A DNA stretch of 64,000 nucleotides, from NCBI RefSeq assembly GCF_030418125.1, contig NZ_JAUHTR010000005.1, positions 214,597 through 278,596 of the forward strand, in the 5' to 3' direction. The stretch comes from Fictibacillus fluitans (GTDB lineage Bacteria; Bacillota; Bacilli; Bacillales; Fictibacillaceae). The notes beneath the pieces were generated by a model. That model was given only the letters and a program-made list of their open reading frames with translations, was not told where the DNA came from and did no database searches. A program made the translations under genes and the position numbers. Shown piece after piece: positions 15,619 through 24,828 of this stretch (the stretch's first letter is position 1; each line of letters starts with the position of its first letter).

Positions 15619-18030
15619 CTAATTAATTTTCACTTCTGAGATCTGAGGTGCCCAAGGAATTGTTCCTCCGGTGACTTCAATTTTCATATAGTTTGTTCCC
15701 TCGGGAATCGTTCCAGATGGTTTAAGAACGGTCCGTTTCCAATCATCCTTGGTCGTCACTGGCTGGTCCATCTTCCAGTCACTCTTTGACCATTCTGATA
15801 AATCGGTGGATGTGTAAATATTTAGAATCCCGTCCAGATTTTCCTCAAAATAGACTCTGAGTGCGTAGCTACTTATATTTTCAACATGGTAAACAACCGA
15901 CTGGGTGGACGTATCCTGTCTCTTAAGGCGGGAAGTGTCCCCTTCAAAGATGACATCGGCGTTCGTATTATCAAAAACGAACTCAGAATGCATGATAGCC
16001 TTGGACCAATCATTAAGCGGATCTTCTATTGAAGTCGGAGGCGGTGGTGGAAGTTCAGATAGGGGTGCATTTTTAACATTATATACTTCGGCCTCTCTTA
16101 ACGAGTAACCATATTCTGATGACTTGGCTTTTCCCGTCACCCGAATATATCTAGCTTTTACCGGAGAAAATACCACGTCGTTGAGCTGTTTCTCATTCCC
16201 ATAGGTTTGATATACTCCGGACCACTTTTCGCCATTGGATGATACTTCTATGGAGTATGCCTTTGCGTAAGATGTTCCCCAGTTCAATTTCACCCGGTTC
16301 AGTTTTCTAATTGAACCCAAATCCAATTTAACGCTTTGTTTTAAATCACGGCGTGATATCCATTCAGACGGGTTATCACCATCGGTAATATGCTTTTCCG
16401 GTTTTATTGTTGGATATTCTGTAGAACTGGCTTGTACATTTTTGTTTATAGCAAGGTTATTTCCGTCTTTAGACAGTTTTACTTTTGACTTGCTGTCCAT
16501 CGTGGTAAGAACTATCATACTTTTAGCTGGTAATGTCATCTTCAGACCTTTTTCCAGTGATACATTTTTTAGTTTTTCTTTTGGAACAGCATATCCTTTT
16601 CGATCAACAGGACGTTCCTTTTCGGTATAAACGAACTTATTTAAATCTGAATGGCCAGCGACACCGGGAACGATAATATTCATCTTTCTTTCCTCGTCGC
16701 TGTTGTTTACAAGCGCCACAGACAAGTCAGATTGAGAGGTATTTCCTTTTTTCTTTTGATTCTTAACTGGTTTAATGGCTGCAGCTGCTCTAACTTGTTC
16801 TATACCTGTTTCACTTGCATAAACCGTCTTGCTGCTTTGAGGAAAATATCGTGTCAGTAGAGACATGGAATAATACCAAGGCCTTAATTTTTGTTCTTCC
16901 TTCGAGCCAACAGTATTCCAGAACCCCCATTCCTTCAATAAAGGTCTTTCCTCTGTTGATCCTGGGGCATTGTGCATAGCATCATCGAGCATCCAAAGTA
17001 TGGCTCCAGCCTGTCCTCCTCTTATGGTTTGCAGTATATAATCTGACATAAGTACACCGTATTCATAGGAACCAATTCTCTTTTGCTGGTCATGCTCGTT
17101 TTTCCCATCGATCAAACCTGCTTCGCCCATAAAAAAATCTTTCTTAGATCCTTTTGGATCATGGTCCAAAATATAGTTTCGCTTAGATTGTGCAACCGAT
17201 TCAATATTGCCTTCAAGAACATCCTTATCCGTTGCGTACCGGTGAATGTCATACGTATCTACTATGGGGGATAATTGATCCACTGTATAGTCGACCCATT
17301 CATCCTGGCCTGTAGAGTCAGGTCCTACAATTTTTATCTTTTTCTCCAAATGTTTCTCAATCAGTATATGATGCAAATTGGTGACTCCGCGTTTCCAGAT
17401 TTGAAATCGGTCTCCGCTTTCTCCAATGCCCCAGCTGCCGTTAGGCTCGTTGATATAGTTATAGTATTTGATAACGTCATACCCTCTTTTCTTCACCATT
17501 TCGTGAAGAAAATCACCAATGATTGCTGCCCAGCGAGGATCATCCGAGGCCGAGATCACAGGATCACCATCTTTCCCTTGATACGGCTTTGCCCATTCGC
17601 CAATAATGACAGTTACGTTATGCTTCTGGCAATAATCGAGTATCTTGTACAATCTCTTCATATCGGGCGTATTCCAATTATAGATAGGCTTGCCCTTTTT
17701 ATCATATCCTTGAAAATAATCTGTTGCTTCGAGCATCGTCCGGACAAATTTCGTATTCATATTGGAAACCCGGTCATAAATCATTTTCCATTGCTTATTT
17801 GTGAAATCATAGGAATCTGAGTTGTCCCACTGGACACCAACTCCTAAATAATCAGATTCAATTGTGGAGTTCGTATCCACCAACACTGTTGTTGTATCCG
17901 GTTGGGCATTAGAATCCTTCTGTGCTTTAAATACTTTCCTTGAACCGGGAGCAGCCTCTGTTAACGTATTTACACTTGCACTTACCAAAATCACTAAAAG
18001 AAACAAACTAAAAATAGCCTTTTTTGTCAT
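15619..18030 (-). CDS. Secreted clan-A glycoside hydrolase with discoidin (F5/8C) and C-terminal binding modules
   Basis: 803 residues. Signal peptide about 1-27 (ending TEAA). The catalytic part (about 50-400) has the two expected Glu of clan GH-A: acid/base in YINEPNGSW (about 197) and nucleophile in FFMGEAG (about 302). The exact GH family is not settled (GH39/GH5-like). A beta-sandwich follows (to about 510), then an F5/8 type C or CBM32-like domain (about 525-655), a PPPPPP linker and a module (about 668-803) shared with the PL8 lyase. AAGGAGG precedes the ATG. It probably trims the backbone of the polymer opened by the lyase. Confidence 0.8.
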   Translation of the reverse strand: MTKKAIFSLFLLVILVSASVNTLTEAAPGSRKVFKAQKDSNAQPDTTTVLVDTNSTIESDYLGVGVQWDNSDSYDFTNKQWKMIYDRVSNMNTKFVRTMLEATDYFQGYDKKGKPIYNWNTPDMKRLYKILDYCQKHNVTVIIGEWAKPYQGKDGDPVISASDDPRWAAIIGDFLHEMVKKRGYDVIKYYNYINEPNGSWGIGESGDRFQIWKRGVTNLHHILIEKHLEKKIKIVGPDSTGQDEWVDYTVDQLSPIVDTYDIHRYATDKDVLEGNIESVAQSKRNYILDHDPKGSKKDFFMGEAGLIDGKNEHDQQKRIGSYEYGVLMSDYILQTIRGGQAGAILWMLDDAMHNAPGSTEERPLLKEWGFWNTVGSKEEQKLRPWYYSMSLLTRYFPQSSKTVYASETGIEQVRAAAAIKPVKNQKKKGNTSQSDLSVALVNNSDEERKMNIIVPGVAGHSDLNKFVYTEKERPVDRKGYAVPKEKLKNVSLEKGLKMTLPAKSMIVLTTMDSKSKVKLSKDGNNLAINKNVQASSTEYPTIKPEKHITDGDNPSEWISRRDLKQSVKLDLGSIRKLNRVKLNWGTSYAKAYSIEVSSNGEKWSGVYQTYGNEKQLNDVVFSPVKARYIRVTGKAKSSEYGYSLREAEVYNVKNAPLSELPPPPPTSIEDPLNDWSKAIMHSEFVFDNTNADVIFEGDTSRLKRQDTSTQSVVYHVENISSYALRVYFEENLDGILNIYTSTDLSEWSKSDWKMDQPVTTKDDWKRTVLKPSGTIPEGTNYMKIEVTGGTIPWAPQISEVKIN

Positions 18031-18151
18031 AACGATATCCTCCTTCTACAAAATGGTAGTTTGTTAGGCATTCTTCTTCTTTTTTGTTTATCTTTGTTGT
18101 GATGGTAGAGATATAAATACGTTTTTTGCCTCCCTTCTACCCGTAATGATA

Positions 18152-18344
18152 TTAATACACTTTCTGATTCCATCCATTTATCTTGGCTAACGCTTCAACA
18201 TAAAAGTAATCTCCATAAATCAGTGATACATTGATATGCCGGCTACCCCTTTTCATTTGCAGAGCCCGGGCATTTACACCCGAGCTGTTCTATCATTCTC
18301 TCAACTTTTTGTTCCAAGCTTGTCCAAACATTAAGTTCAATCAT
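18152..18344 (-). pseudogene. Internally deleted GH88 unsaturated glucuronyl hydrolase remnant
   Basis: A ribosome site (GGAGG) and ATG at 18344 open a frame of 33 codons (MIELNVWTSLEQKVERMIEQ and on to NEKG, then TAG). In another frame the end of a protein is still readable: INVSLIYGDYFYVEALAKING, closing with TAA at 18152. The GDYFxxEAL ending is typical of GH88/GH105 hydrolases, and the short N-terminal helix fits their start. About 300 residues are missing. The product would have removed unsaturated glucuronate left by the PL8 lyase. The gap between GH130 and the large glycosidase (18031-18368) otherwise holds nothing recognised. Confidence 0.6.
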
Positions 18345-18368
18345 CCTATTTCCTCCATGATGACCTCT

Positions 18369-19391
18369 TTATGCCTTCACCGGGTACTTTTTTATAAAGG
18401 AAAGTAATTCGGTTACAGAACAGGTAGCAAGGCAGCAGTACTTATCGGCACCTCCGTAGTAAACATACAAAGTATCATCCACGATAACGTTGCCTGTAGG
18501 AAAAACACACCCTTTATAAAACCCTTCCCATTCATACTCATGTTCAGGTTCCATGATGTAGTTTGGCGGACGTGCAATAATTTTTGTAGGATCATTTAAA
18601 TCGAGTAATAAAGCTCCTACCCGATAAACTCCTTTATCATCTACACCGTGATAGAGTGTCAACCAGCCCTCCTCTGTTTTAAGAGGTGGAGTACTGCCGC
18701 CAATTTTCAGCTCCCATTCAACCTCCCCTTTTGCCAGCAGTTTTCTTTCTTCATCCCATTGAAGCAAATCATCTGAAGACGTAATCCAGATGCTCGGATA
18801 ATCGCATCCATAATCCTCTCCAATCCATTCCTTCGGCCGTTGCAGCATGTAGTATTTGCCATTAATTTTTTCGGGGAATAAGATAACATCTCGGTCATCC
18901 AGACTAGGTTCAGTCAATCTTCCCAGCCGTTTATACGACTTTAAATCATCAGACATCAGTAACCCCGTATTGGTTACGTTGTGTTTCAAATGATAAGGTG
19001 CGCTTTCTGGAAGGTTATTGGTTTGGACCTCATCTGGCCCAAAGTCCCAGTACCTTCCTGGAGGATATGGACGGTACGCATACGTTATATAGTACGTATC
19101 ATCAAATTCCACGATCCTGGGATCTTCCACGCATCCCTGATCAGGCCCATCTGAACTAGGACTCAATACCGGCTGACTTGATGATCTCGTGAAATTTACG
19201 CCGTCGTTGCTTTCTGCCAGTCCTAAATAAATGTAGTGGTCTTTATCATCACCTGCAGCTCTGTACAATAAATAGAATGTCCCATCTTTATAATAAGCAC
19301 CTGGATTACAGACAACCAAGCTTTCCCAGTCGTTGTCAGGATTAGGTTTTAAAATTGGGTTTTGAGCATGTTTTGTTAATAGCAATTCCAT
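18369..19391 (-). CDS. GH130-family mannoside phosphorylase/hydrolase
   Basis: 340 residues, standard for GH130, a five-bladed beta-propeller family that phosphorolyses or hydrolyses beta-mannosides. Marks: NPGAYY (about 29), VEDPRI (about 91; the Asp is the likely proton donor), DDRDVILFPEKI (about 165), YHGVDDKGVYRVGALLLD (about 245) and YYGGAD near the C-terminus. No signal peptide, so it acts on imported oligosaccharides. A GH43/GH32-like fold is the alternative, less likely because of the motif set. It lies 25 bases after the permease gene in the same operon. Confidence 0.8.
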   Translation of the reverse strand: MELLLTKHAQNPILKPNPDNDWESLVVCNPGAYYKDGTFYLLYRAAGDDKDHYIYLGLAESNDGVNFTRSSSQPVLSPSSDGPDQGCVEDPRIVEFDDTYYITYAYRPYPPGRYWDFGPDEVQTNNLPESAPYHLKHNVTNTGLLMSDDLKSYKRLGRLTEPSLDDRDVILFPEKINGKYYMLQRPKEWIGEDYGCDYPSIWITSSDDLLQWDEERKLLAKGEVEWELKIGGSTPPLKTEEGWLTLYHGVDDKGVYRVGALLLDLNDPTKIIARPPNYIMEPEHEYEWEGFYKGCVFPTGNVIVDDTLYVYYGGADKYCCLATCSVTELLSFIKKYPVKA

Positions 19392-19416
19392 TCATCCTTT
19401 CAAATGTGTACTATGT

Positions 19417-20238
19417 TTAACCCTTTATGGAACCGGCGGTAATACCGGATACGATAAACTTTTGCAAAAAAATAAAAGCAATGAGAAGTGGAGCTGCAAT
19501 AATTAATATACCGGAAGCCAAAATTGGCCAATTGACTGTGTATTCCCCCATGAACATATATAATCCGGAAGTAAGCGGACGCAGTTCTTTATCAATAAGG
19601 AACACATACGGACTAATAAAATCGTTCCATGTGCCAATAGCTGATAGCATACCTACGGTCATAATGGCTGGTTTCATTAATGGCAATAAGATAGTAAGTA
19701 CATATCTTAGATACCCACATCCATCGATGGCCGCTGCTTCATCCAGTTCTTTAGGAATCCCTTTAATAAAAGCGGTAAAGATAAACACGGCTACGGAAAG
19801 GCCACCACCGATTTTCATTAATATAAACCCGTGATACGTATTCATCAGGTTCAAGTACTTCATGATAAAGAGCAACGGTACTAATCCTGCCGGCAGGAAC
19901 AAAGCAGAAAGAAAAAGCATATAGAGAAAGTTGGATCCTTTTACATGCTTTCTGGCAATAGGATAAGCTGCAAGAGTTGCAACAATACAAACACCCGCTG
20001 CCACAAAAAATGTGTAGATAAAACTGTTAAAGAAATATATGCTCATTTCCGCGCTGGTCCAAGCTTCAATGAAATTACTCCATTGAGGTTTTTTTACAAT
20101 AGATATTGGGTTTGCAAGAAATTCCGCATTGGACTTTAACGCCACATTGACAATCTGCAGCATAGGGATCAGCATAATTAATGCAACAGCCAGCAGTACC
20201 GCATTTGGCAAAAGGCTCTTAGACAAGAATCTTTTCAT
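19417..20238 (-). CDS. Carbohydrate ABC transporter permease, MalG/LacG type
   Basis: 273 residues with six membrane helices. The EAA loop typical of binding-protein-dependent permeases is present (KELDEAAAIDGCGYLRYVLTILLP split by its central Gly, about 157-180), which docks to the ATPase. No ATPase gene lies in the island, so a shared MsmX-type ATPase is probably used, as for other Bacillus sugar importers. The ATG shares one base with the stop of the upstream permease (TAATG). Confidence 0.92.
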   Translation of the reverse strand: MKRFLSKSLLPNAVLLAVALIMLIPMLQIVNVALKSNAEFLANPISIVKKPQWSNFIEAWTSAEMSIYFFNSFIYTFFVAAGVCIVATLAAYPIARKHVKGSNFLYMLFLSALFLPAGLVPLLFIMKYLNLMNTYHGFILMKIGGGLSVAVFIFTAFIKGIPKELDEAAAIDGCGYLRYVLTILLPLMKPAIMTVGMLSAIGTWNDFISPYVFLIDKELRPLTSGLYMFMGEYTVNWPILASGILIIAAPLLIAFIFLQKFIVSGITAGSIKG

Positions 20239-21119
20239 TAAAACTCAGTCTCCCTTCTGCGGGAATAGAATTGGGCAATGAACACTACACAAAAGATAAT
20301 AACGAACTGTACCATTGCAAGCGCTGAAGCATACCCTTGGCTTGATCCTCCAGAGAAAATCTTTGTAAATATGTACATGCCGAGTGTCATGGTAGACTCA
20401 TTTGGACCCCCGTTGGTTAGTACAAAAATGATGTCAAACGTGCCCAGCGTGCCGATAATCATTAGAATGATATTTATAGTCACCATGGATTGCAAAAGCG
20501 GAAGAGTTACATGGCGAAATGATTTCCACCCTGACGCTCCATCGATATAGGCAGCTTCATAAAGTTCTTTGGGGATACTCTGTAATCCAGCCAGATATAA
20601 AACCATCGAGTAGCCCATATGCGCCCAAACCTGCACAAAAATCACCAGAGCAAGAGCTATTTTGGAATCACCTAATAAAGCAGAATTGATTTTGAAGTGA
20701 TTTAGAAGCTGGGAAACCGGGCCCGAAAAGGGGTCAAATACCAATGTCCATATAAGACCAACAACTAGAATTCCAAGGATGTTTGGCATGAATATCGTAG
20801 AACGGTAAAAACTGCTTAACTTTAGTTTTTGGTTAACCAAGACCGCAAGAACAATCGATATTGCATTTTGTAAAATGGTAACCGTAATACAGAAGATTAA
20901 AGTGATTTTAATTGCATTCCATACGCCATCATAATCAGCGGTAAAAGCTCTTTTATAATTTTCCAATCCTACAAAATCAAAATTATGGATGTTTCCGGCA
21001 TAGTCTGTTAGTGAAAAATAAACATTTCCGATCGTTGGAAATAAAACGAATAAAGAAAACAAAATAAGAGCGGGCATCAATAATAACCACGGCCAAATAT
21101 TGCTTGCTCCTCTGTTCAA
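20238..21119 (-). CDS. Carbohydrate ABC transporter permease, MalF/LacF type
   Basis: 293 residues with six membrane helices and the EAA loop KELYEAAYIDGASGWKSF (about 188-205). The frame extends to a TTG at 21176, but that start lies inside a stem-loop; TTG 21119 has AAAGGAG 8 bases upstream and gives the usual N-terminus (LNRGASNIWPWLLLMPA). It pairs with the next permease to form the channel and receives substrate from the lipoprotein encoded at 21180. Confidence 0.9.
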   Translation of the reverse strand: MNRGASNIWPWLLLMPALILFSLFVLFPTIGNVYFSLTDYAGNIHNFDFVGLENYKRAFTADYDGVWNAIKITLIFCITVTILQNAISIVLAVLVNQKLKLSSFYRSTIFMPNILGILVVGLIWTLVFDPFSGPVSQLLNHFKINSALLGDSKIALALVIFVQVWAHMGYSMVLYLAGLQSIPKELYEAAYIDGASGWKSFRHVTLPLLQSMVTINIILMIIGTLGTFDIIFVLTNGGPNESTMTLGMYIFTKIFSGGSSQGYASALAMVQFVIIFCVVFIAQFYSRRRETEF

Positions 21120-21139
21120 ACTAAACCACTCCTTTTTAT

Positions 21140-21170
21140 AGAAGGGAGTCTGAGAACCAGCCTCCCTTCT
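21140..21170. other. Intercistronic stem-loop after the solute-binding gene
   Basis: AGAAGGGAG and CTCCCTTCT form a perfect 9-pair stem with a 13-base loop, without a T-run. Such structures after binding-protein genes often stabilise the 5' part of the mRNA, giving more binding protein than permease. Confidence 0.6.
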
Positions 21171-21179
21171 CCCCAAAAA

Positions 21180-22430
21180 CTATTCCTTCCAGTATTTTTT
21201 GCTGCCTTCTAAGTCCTTTTGCATTTGCTCTGCAGCCTTTTCTGGGGTAATGTTGTTAGAAATCAGCTTCATACCGAGATTGACAAAATCATATTTCGCA
21301 CCTGGAATAAAGGTGGATTCCCAAACTGGAATAACATTGTTAGCGTTTACTAATTCCTCCACCATTGAAATTTCCTTGCCTACTTTTACACCGTCCATTA
21401 CCGGAATTGATTTTGTAAAATTAATATATTTTTCGTAATTCTCTTTTTCCGAAATAAAATCTAAGTACTTCATAGCAGCGTCTTTATTTGGTGAGTCTTT
21501 GGTAACCATCCATCCTCCTCCGCTTTTTACCCCCAAATTTTTATTGTCGTCAGCATTGTTTGATCCGGGCAAGTTCATTACACCATAGTCCAATTTAGGA
21601 TTAGCTGCTGTGATCTGGCTGGCACTCCAAGAACCATCTACCATAAAAGCAGCTTTTCCTTGTGCAAAAATACCCGGCGCTTGTCCATAAGCTAAGCCGG
21701 CACTATTTTGTTGAAACAAAGAACCTAATTCTTTTAATCTAGATAGCATATCGACCCATACCGGATCAGTAAATTTAGTCTCGCCATCTCTTAACTTGTC
21801 ATTAAACTTAGAGTCTTTGCTTCTTACCATGGTGGCTTCAAGCTCATTGACCGGCATTGCGATCGGCCATTGGTCTTTACCTCCAAACACAACGGGCATA
21901 TACCCTTTCTTCTTAGCTTTTTGGGCAGCTGACTTAAACTCGTCCCACGTTTTAGGCATCTCAATATTTAGTTCCTTCAATATTTTCTTGTTGTAGAAAG
22001 TCACCATTGCAACGTTATTCCATGGAACCAGATAATTCTTTCCTTTTACTTCTTCTAACTTTAAGGCCTCTTTTTTATATTTTGAAAGAACTGGTTTTCC
22101 AGTTAAATCCATGAACATATCCCGTGATTTTTCTGTTCGGATGTAATCCTTTGCACCGGCAACAAGATCAACTTCACCTGCAGCAGTCCTGGAATTAAAC
22201 AAAACTTGGTAATCCTTTGTAGGGACCGAATCATATTTAATCTTGATATCTGGATACTTCTCCTGGAATTTTTTATTCAATTCATCATAGTACGCCTTGT
22301 CTTCTACCCTGTAGTTAATAATCCTGAGCTCTTTTTGTTTTTTGCTGCTCCCATTCGTTTTTGAACTCTGCTGGCAACCCGTAATAACTAAAATTAACAC
22401 TAGAAATAAGATAAACCCCGCCTTCTTCAC
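21180..22430 (-). CDS. Sugar ABC transporter solute-binding lipoprotein
   Basis: 416 residues. Type II lipoprotein signal with lipobox VITGC (Cys about 19), then a Ser/Lys-rich linker and a family 1 extracellular sugar-binding fold (motifs FQEKYPDIKIKYDS, and GKAAFMVDGSWSA at about 265). An ATG at 22436 has GGAGG only one base away; the GTG at 22430 has it at 7 bases and is chosen. First gene of the minus-strand operon; its substrate is presumably oligosaccharide released by the lyase and glycosidase. Confidence 0.9.
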   Translation of the reverse strand: MKKAGFILFLVLILVITGCQQSSKTNGSSKKQKELRIINYRVEDKAYYDELNKKFQEKYPDIKIKYDSVPTKDYQVLFNSRTAAGEVDLVAGAKDYIRTEKSRDMFMDLTGKPVLSKYKKEALKLEEVKGKNYLVPWNNVAMVTFYNKKILKELNIEMPKTWDEFKSAAQKAKKKGYMPVVFGGKDQWPIAMPVNELEATMVRSKDSKFNDKLRDGETKFTDPVWVDMLSRLKELGSLFQQNSAGLAYGQAPGIFAQGKAAFMVDGSWSASQITAANPKLDYGVMNLPGSNNADDNKNLGVKSGGGWMVTKDSPNKDAAMKYLDFISEKENYEKYINFTKSIPVMDGVKVGKEISMVEELVNANNVIPVWESTFIPGAKYDFVNLGMKLISNNITPEKAAEQMQKDLEGSKKYWKE

Positions 22431-22448
22431 AACCATACCTCCTTTTTA

Positions 22449-22462
22449 TTAAAACGCTTTCA
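22449..22462 (-). promoter_or_regulatory. Candidate cre / LacI-family operator
   Basis: TGAAAGCGTTTTAA on the minus strand differs from the CcpA consensus TGAAANCGNTTNCA essentially at one core position. It lies just downstream of the -10 box, where binding would block transcription. Binding by the adjacent LacI-type regulator is the alternative. Confidence 0.6.
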
Positions 22463-22468
22463 TGCAAA

Positions 22469-22498
22469 ATCATAATCAACTCTTTATAAAGATGTCAA
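22469..22498 (-). promoter_or_regulatory. SigA-type promoter of the polysaccharide operon
   Basis: TTGACA (22498-22493) and TATGAT (22474-22469) with an 18-base spacer. Confidence 0.75.
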
Positions 22499-22515
22499 TA
22501 ATTTTCTGAAAATTT

Positions 22516-22579
22516 GTTAATATTTTTTTGTTAACAGGTTAATTTTTTTCGTTAAAACTACAATAAAAAAATAGTTAAC
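22516..22579. repeat. Cluster of five GTTAA motifs
   Basis: GTTAA occurs at 22516, 22530, 22538, 22551 and 22574, twice as the palindrome GTTAAC, within very AT-rich DNA between the divergent operons. It may be a regulator-binding cluster or just base composition. Confidence 0.35.
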
Positions 22580-22741
22580 TAGTCTTTCAAGCACAAAAAA
22601 TCCCTTATAAATAAAGATTTTTATGACAAATATATAATATCAACTTGTTTAAATTTTTTGAAAAAAGTTGATATTTGTTTAGAAACAATTTATGATGGTT
22701 GCAACGTTACCTTTTTTCTGAGAAATTTTGGGAGGATGAAG

Positions 22742-23773
22742 ATGAAAGATACAATTACTATGCAAGATATCGCTAACAAATTAAATGTTTCAAAAGCTTT
22801 GGTATCAAAAGCCCTATCCAATAAACCAGGAGTAAGTGCAAAAACCAAAGAGAAAATAAGAGTGGTTGCAATGGAATTGGGTTACAGCTTAACACCTGCT
22901 AAACAAACTGTATCCCTGTCTCAAACTGATAATGTTGCCGTGCTGCTGCCCAGAAAATTTCATGAAGATCTGGAATACTGGGGAATTGTATTGCAAGGAA
23001 TTGAAATTGAACTGCAACGATATGGCTACAGTATGATTGTTTCAACCATCGATCTTGAGGAATCTTCTGTTGGCCAATTACCCACTTGTATAGAAAATAG
23101 AAAAGTAGATGGTGCATTGATTCTTGGAAATATCCCTTCGTCTGTTGTTTCTGGGGTTCAAATGTACGGGACTCCTATTATTTTGGTAGACTCCTTAAAC
23201 ATGTCCTCCCAATTTGATCATGTATTAACCCAAAATTTTGGTGGAACGTATGAAGCAACCAAACTTATGTTGAATAATGGCTTTAAAAGGCTGGCGTTTG
23301 TTGGAGATCAGTCCTTCTCATGGAGTTTTTCTGAAAGATTACGAGGATATCAGGCGGCTATTACAGAATGGAATAATTTGCATCCAAATACGGTTTCCAG
23401 TCAGATTCTCACAGGAATTGGCGGAGATTATGTATCAGAGGGTTTTGAAGAAGAGCTAATTAAATACCTTTCAAAAGATTCTAACCCTGGACTGGTCGCA
23501 GCAAATGATCCGATTGCATTAAACTGCTTAAAAACAGCAGAAGAACATGACTATAAATGCCCTGAAGATTTTTCGTTAATCGGCTTTGATAATATCGCTA
23601 AGGCTAAATGGAACGAACTTACTACTGTTGATGTTGACAAAAATGGGATCGGCAAAACTGCCGTCGAGCTTTTGTTAAAACGTTTACAGGAAGAAAACAG
23701 ACGTACCGTTCAGGTAATGTTGAGTACCAGTATTGTTCATCGAAACACCGTAAATTATTTATCTGATCACTAG
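22742..23773 (+). CDS. LacI/GalR-family transcriptional regulator
   Basis: 343 residues. The N-terminal helix-turn-helix (TMQDIANKLNVSKALVSKAL, about 5-24, then NKPGVSAKTKEKI hinge region) is followed by a periplasmic-binding-like effector domain (about 60-340). The frame is open upstream to 22658, but ATG 22742 has GGGAGG 6 bases before it. The gene is divergent from the transporter operon, which it probably represses in the absence of an oligosaccharide or uronate. A half-symmetric site GCAACGTTAC at 22701-22710 in its own leader could be an autoregulatory operator. Confidence 0.88.
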   Translation: MKDTITMQDIANKLNVSKALVSKALSNKPGVSAKTKEKIRVVAMELGYSLTPAKQTVSLSQTDNVAVLLPRKFHEDLEYWGIVLQGIEIELQRYGYSMIVSTIDLEESSVGQLPTCIENRKVDGALILGNIPSSVVSGVQMYGTPIILVDSLNMSSQFDHVLTQNFGGTYEATKLMLNNGFKRLAFVGDQSFSWSFSERLRGYQAAITEWNNLHPNTVSSQILTGIGGDYVSEGFEEELIKYLSKDSNPGLVAANDPIALNCLKTAEEHDYKCPEDFSLIGFDNIAKAKWNELTTVDVDKNGIGKTAVELLLKRLQEENRRTVQVMLSTSIVHRNTVNYLSDH

Positions 23774-23795
23774 GATGAAATTAGGAGGCACTATT

Positions 23796-24815
23796 TTGAA
23801 AATAGGACTGGGGTTTCATCAAAAATTGCTAACAAAGCAGAATTTCCGCTTTGCCAGGCAAATGGGTGCTACACATGTGGTAGCCCACTTAACAGATTAC
23901 CATACACATCCAATGGATCTGGAATTGCATCGGAAAATGTATTCCTACGAAAATCTTAAAAAGCTTAAAAGTGAAATGAATGAAGAAGGTCTCGAATTTC
24001 ACGCGATAGAAAACTTTTGTCCCGCCCATTGGCATGATGTCCTTTTGGATGGTCCAAAAAAGCAGGAACAGCTAGAGTATTTAAAAAAGATTATTCAAAG
24101 CATGGGGGAGGTTGGGATTCCAATTCTAGGGTATAACTTCAGCATTGCAGGCGTCTGGGGACTGACCGAAAAAAATGTTGCTCGTGGAAAAGCAAAAACT
24201 GCCGTTTTTCATACTCCACAAGAAACCCCAATCCCAAATGGAACTATTTGGAACATATCCTATGATCAGCTAGCAGAAGCAGGTGAGTTTCCGCCGATTA
24301 CTCATAAGCAATTGTGGCAACGTCTGGAATACTTTTTAAGTGAATTGTTACCTGTAGCGGAGGATGCCGGAGTCATTATGGCCGCTCATCCTGACGATCC
24401 TCCACTGGAAACTCTGAGGGGGCATGCAAGATTGGTCTATAAACCCTCGCTTTATCAAAAGTTACTAGATATTGTCCCCAGTCCAAACAACCGCCTTGAA
24501 TTTTGTCTGGGTACTATTCAAGAGATGACAGAGGGCGACCTTTACGACACCATTGAACAATATGCAAATAAAATTGGGTATATCCACTTTCGGAATGTAA
24601 GAGGAAAAGTTCCCCAATATGAAGAGGTATTTTTGGATGAAGGTGATATTGATATGATTAAAGCACTGAAATTGTTAAAAAAGCACAACTATCAAGGCGT
24701 GCTTATTCCTGACCATACACCATCTACAGATTGCGATGCCCCCTGGCATGCAGGTATGGCATTTGCATTAGGTTATATGAGAGCCGCAATAAATAGTCTT
24801 AATCACGAAGCATGA
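23796..24815 (+). CDS. uxuA: Mannonate dehydratase
   Basis: 339 residues. UxuA converts D-mannonate to 2-keto-3-deoxygluconate in glucuronate catabolism. Xylose-isomerase-like TIM barrel with the UxuA marks: YNFSIAGVWG (about 112), MAAHPDDPP (about 196), YIHFRNVRG (about 265) and DHTP (about 309), which supply metal ligands. An ATG at 23775 opens the frame, but TTG 23796 has GGAGG 7 bases upstream and gives the usual start. It follows the regulator by 22 bases and precedes an SDR, so the three form an operon. No uxaC or kdgK is in the window. Confidence 0.88.
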   Translation: MKIGLGFHQKLLTKQNFRFARQMGATHVVAHLTDYHTHPMDLELHRKMYSYENLKKLKSEMNEEGLEFHAIENFCPAHWHDVLLDGPKKQEQLEYLKKIIQSMGEVGIPILGYNFSIAGVWGLTEKNVARGKAKTAVFHTPQETPIPNGTIWNISYDQLAEAGEFPPITHKQLWQRLEYFLSELLPVAEDAGVIMAAHPDDPPLETLRGHARLVYKPSLYQKLLDIVPSPNNRLEFCLGTIQEMTEGDLYDTIEQYANKIGYIHFRNVRGKVPQYEEVFLDEGDIDMIKALKLLKKHNYQGVLIPDHTPSTDCDAPWHAGMAFALGYMRAAINSLNHEA

Positions 24816-24828
24816 GAGGAGGCGTGGC

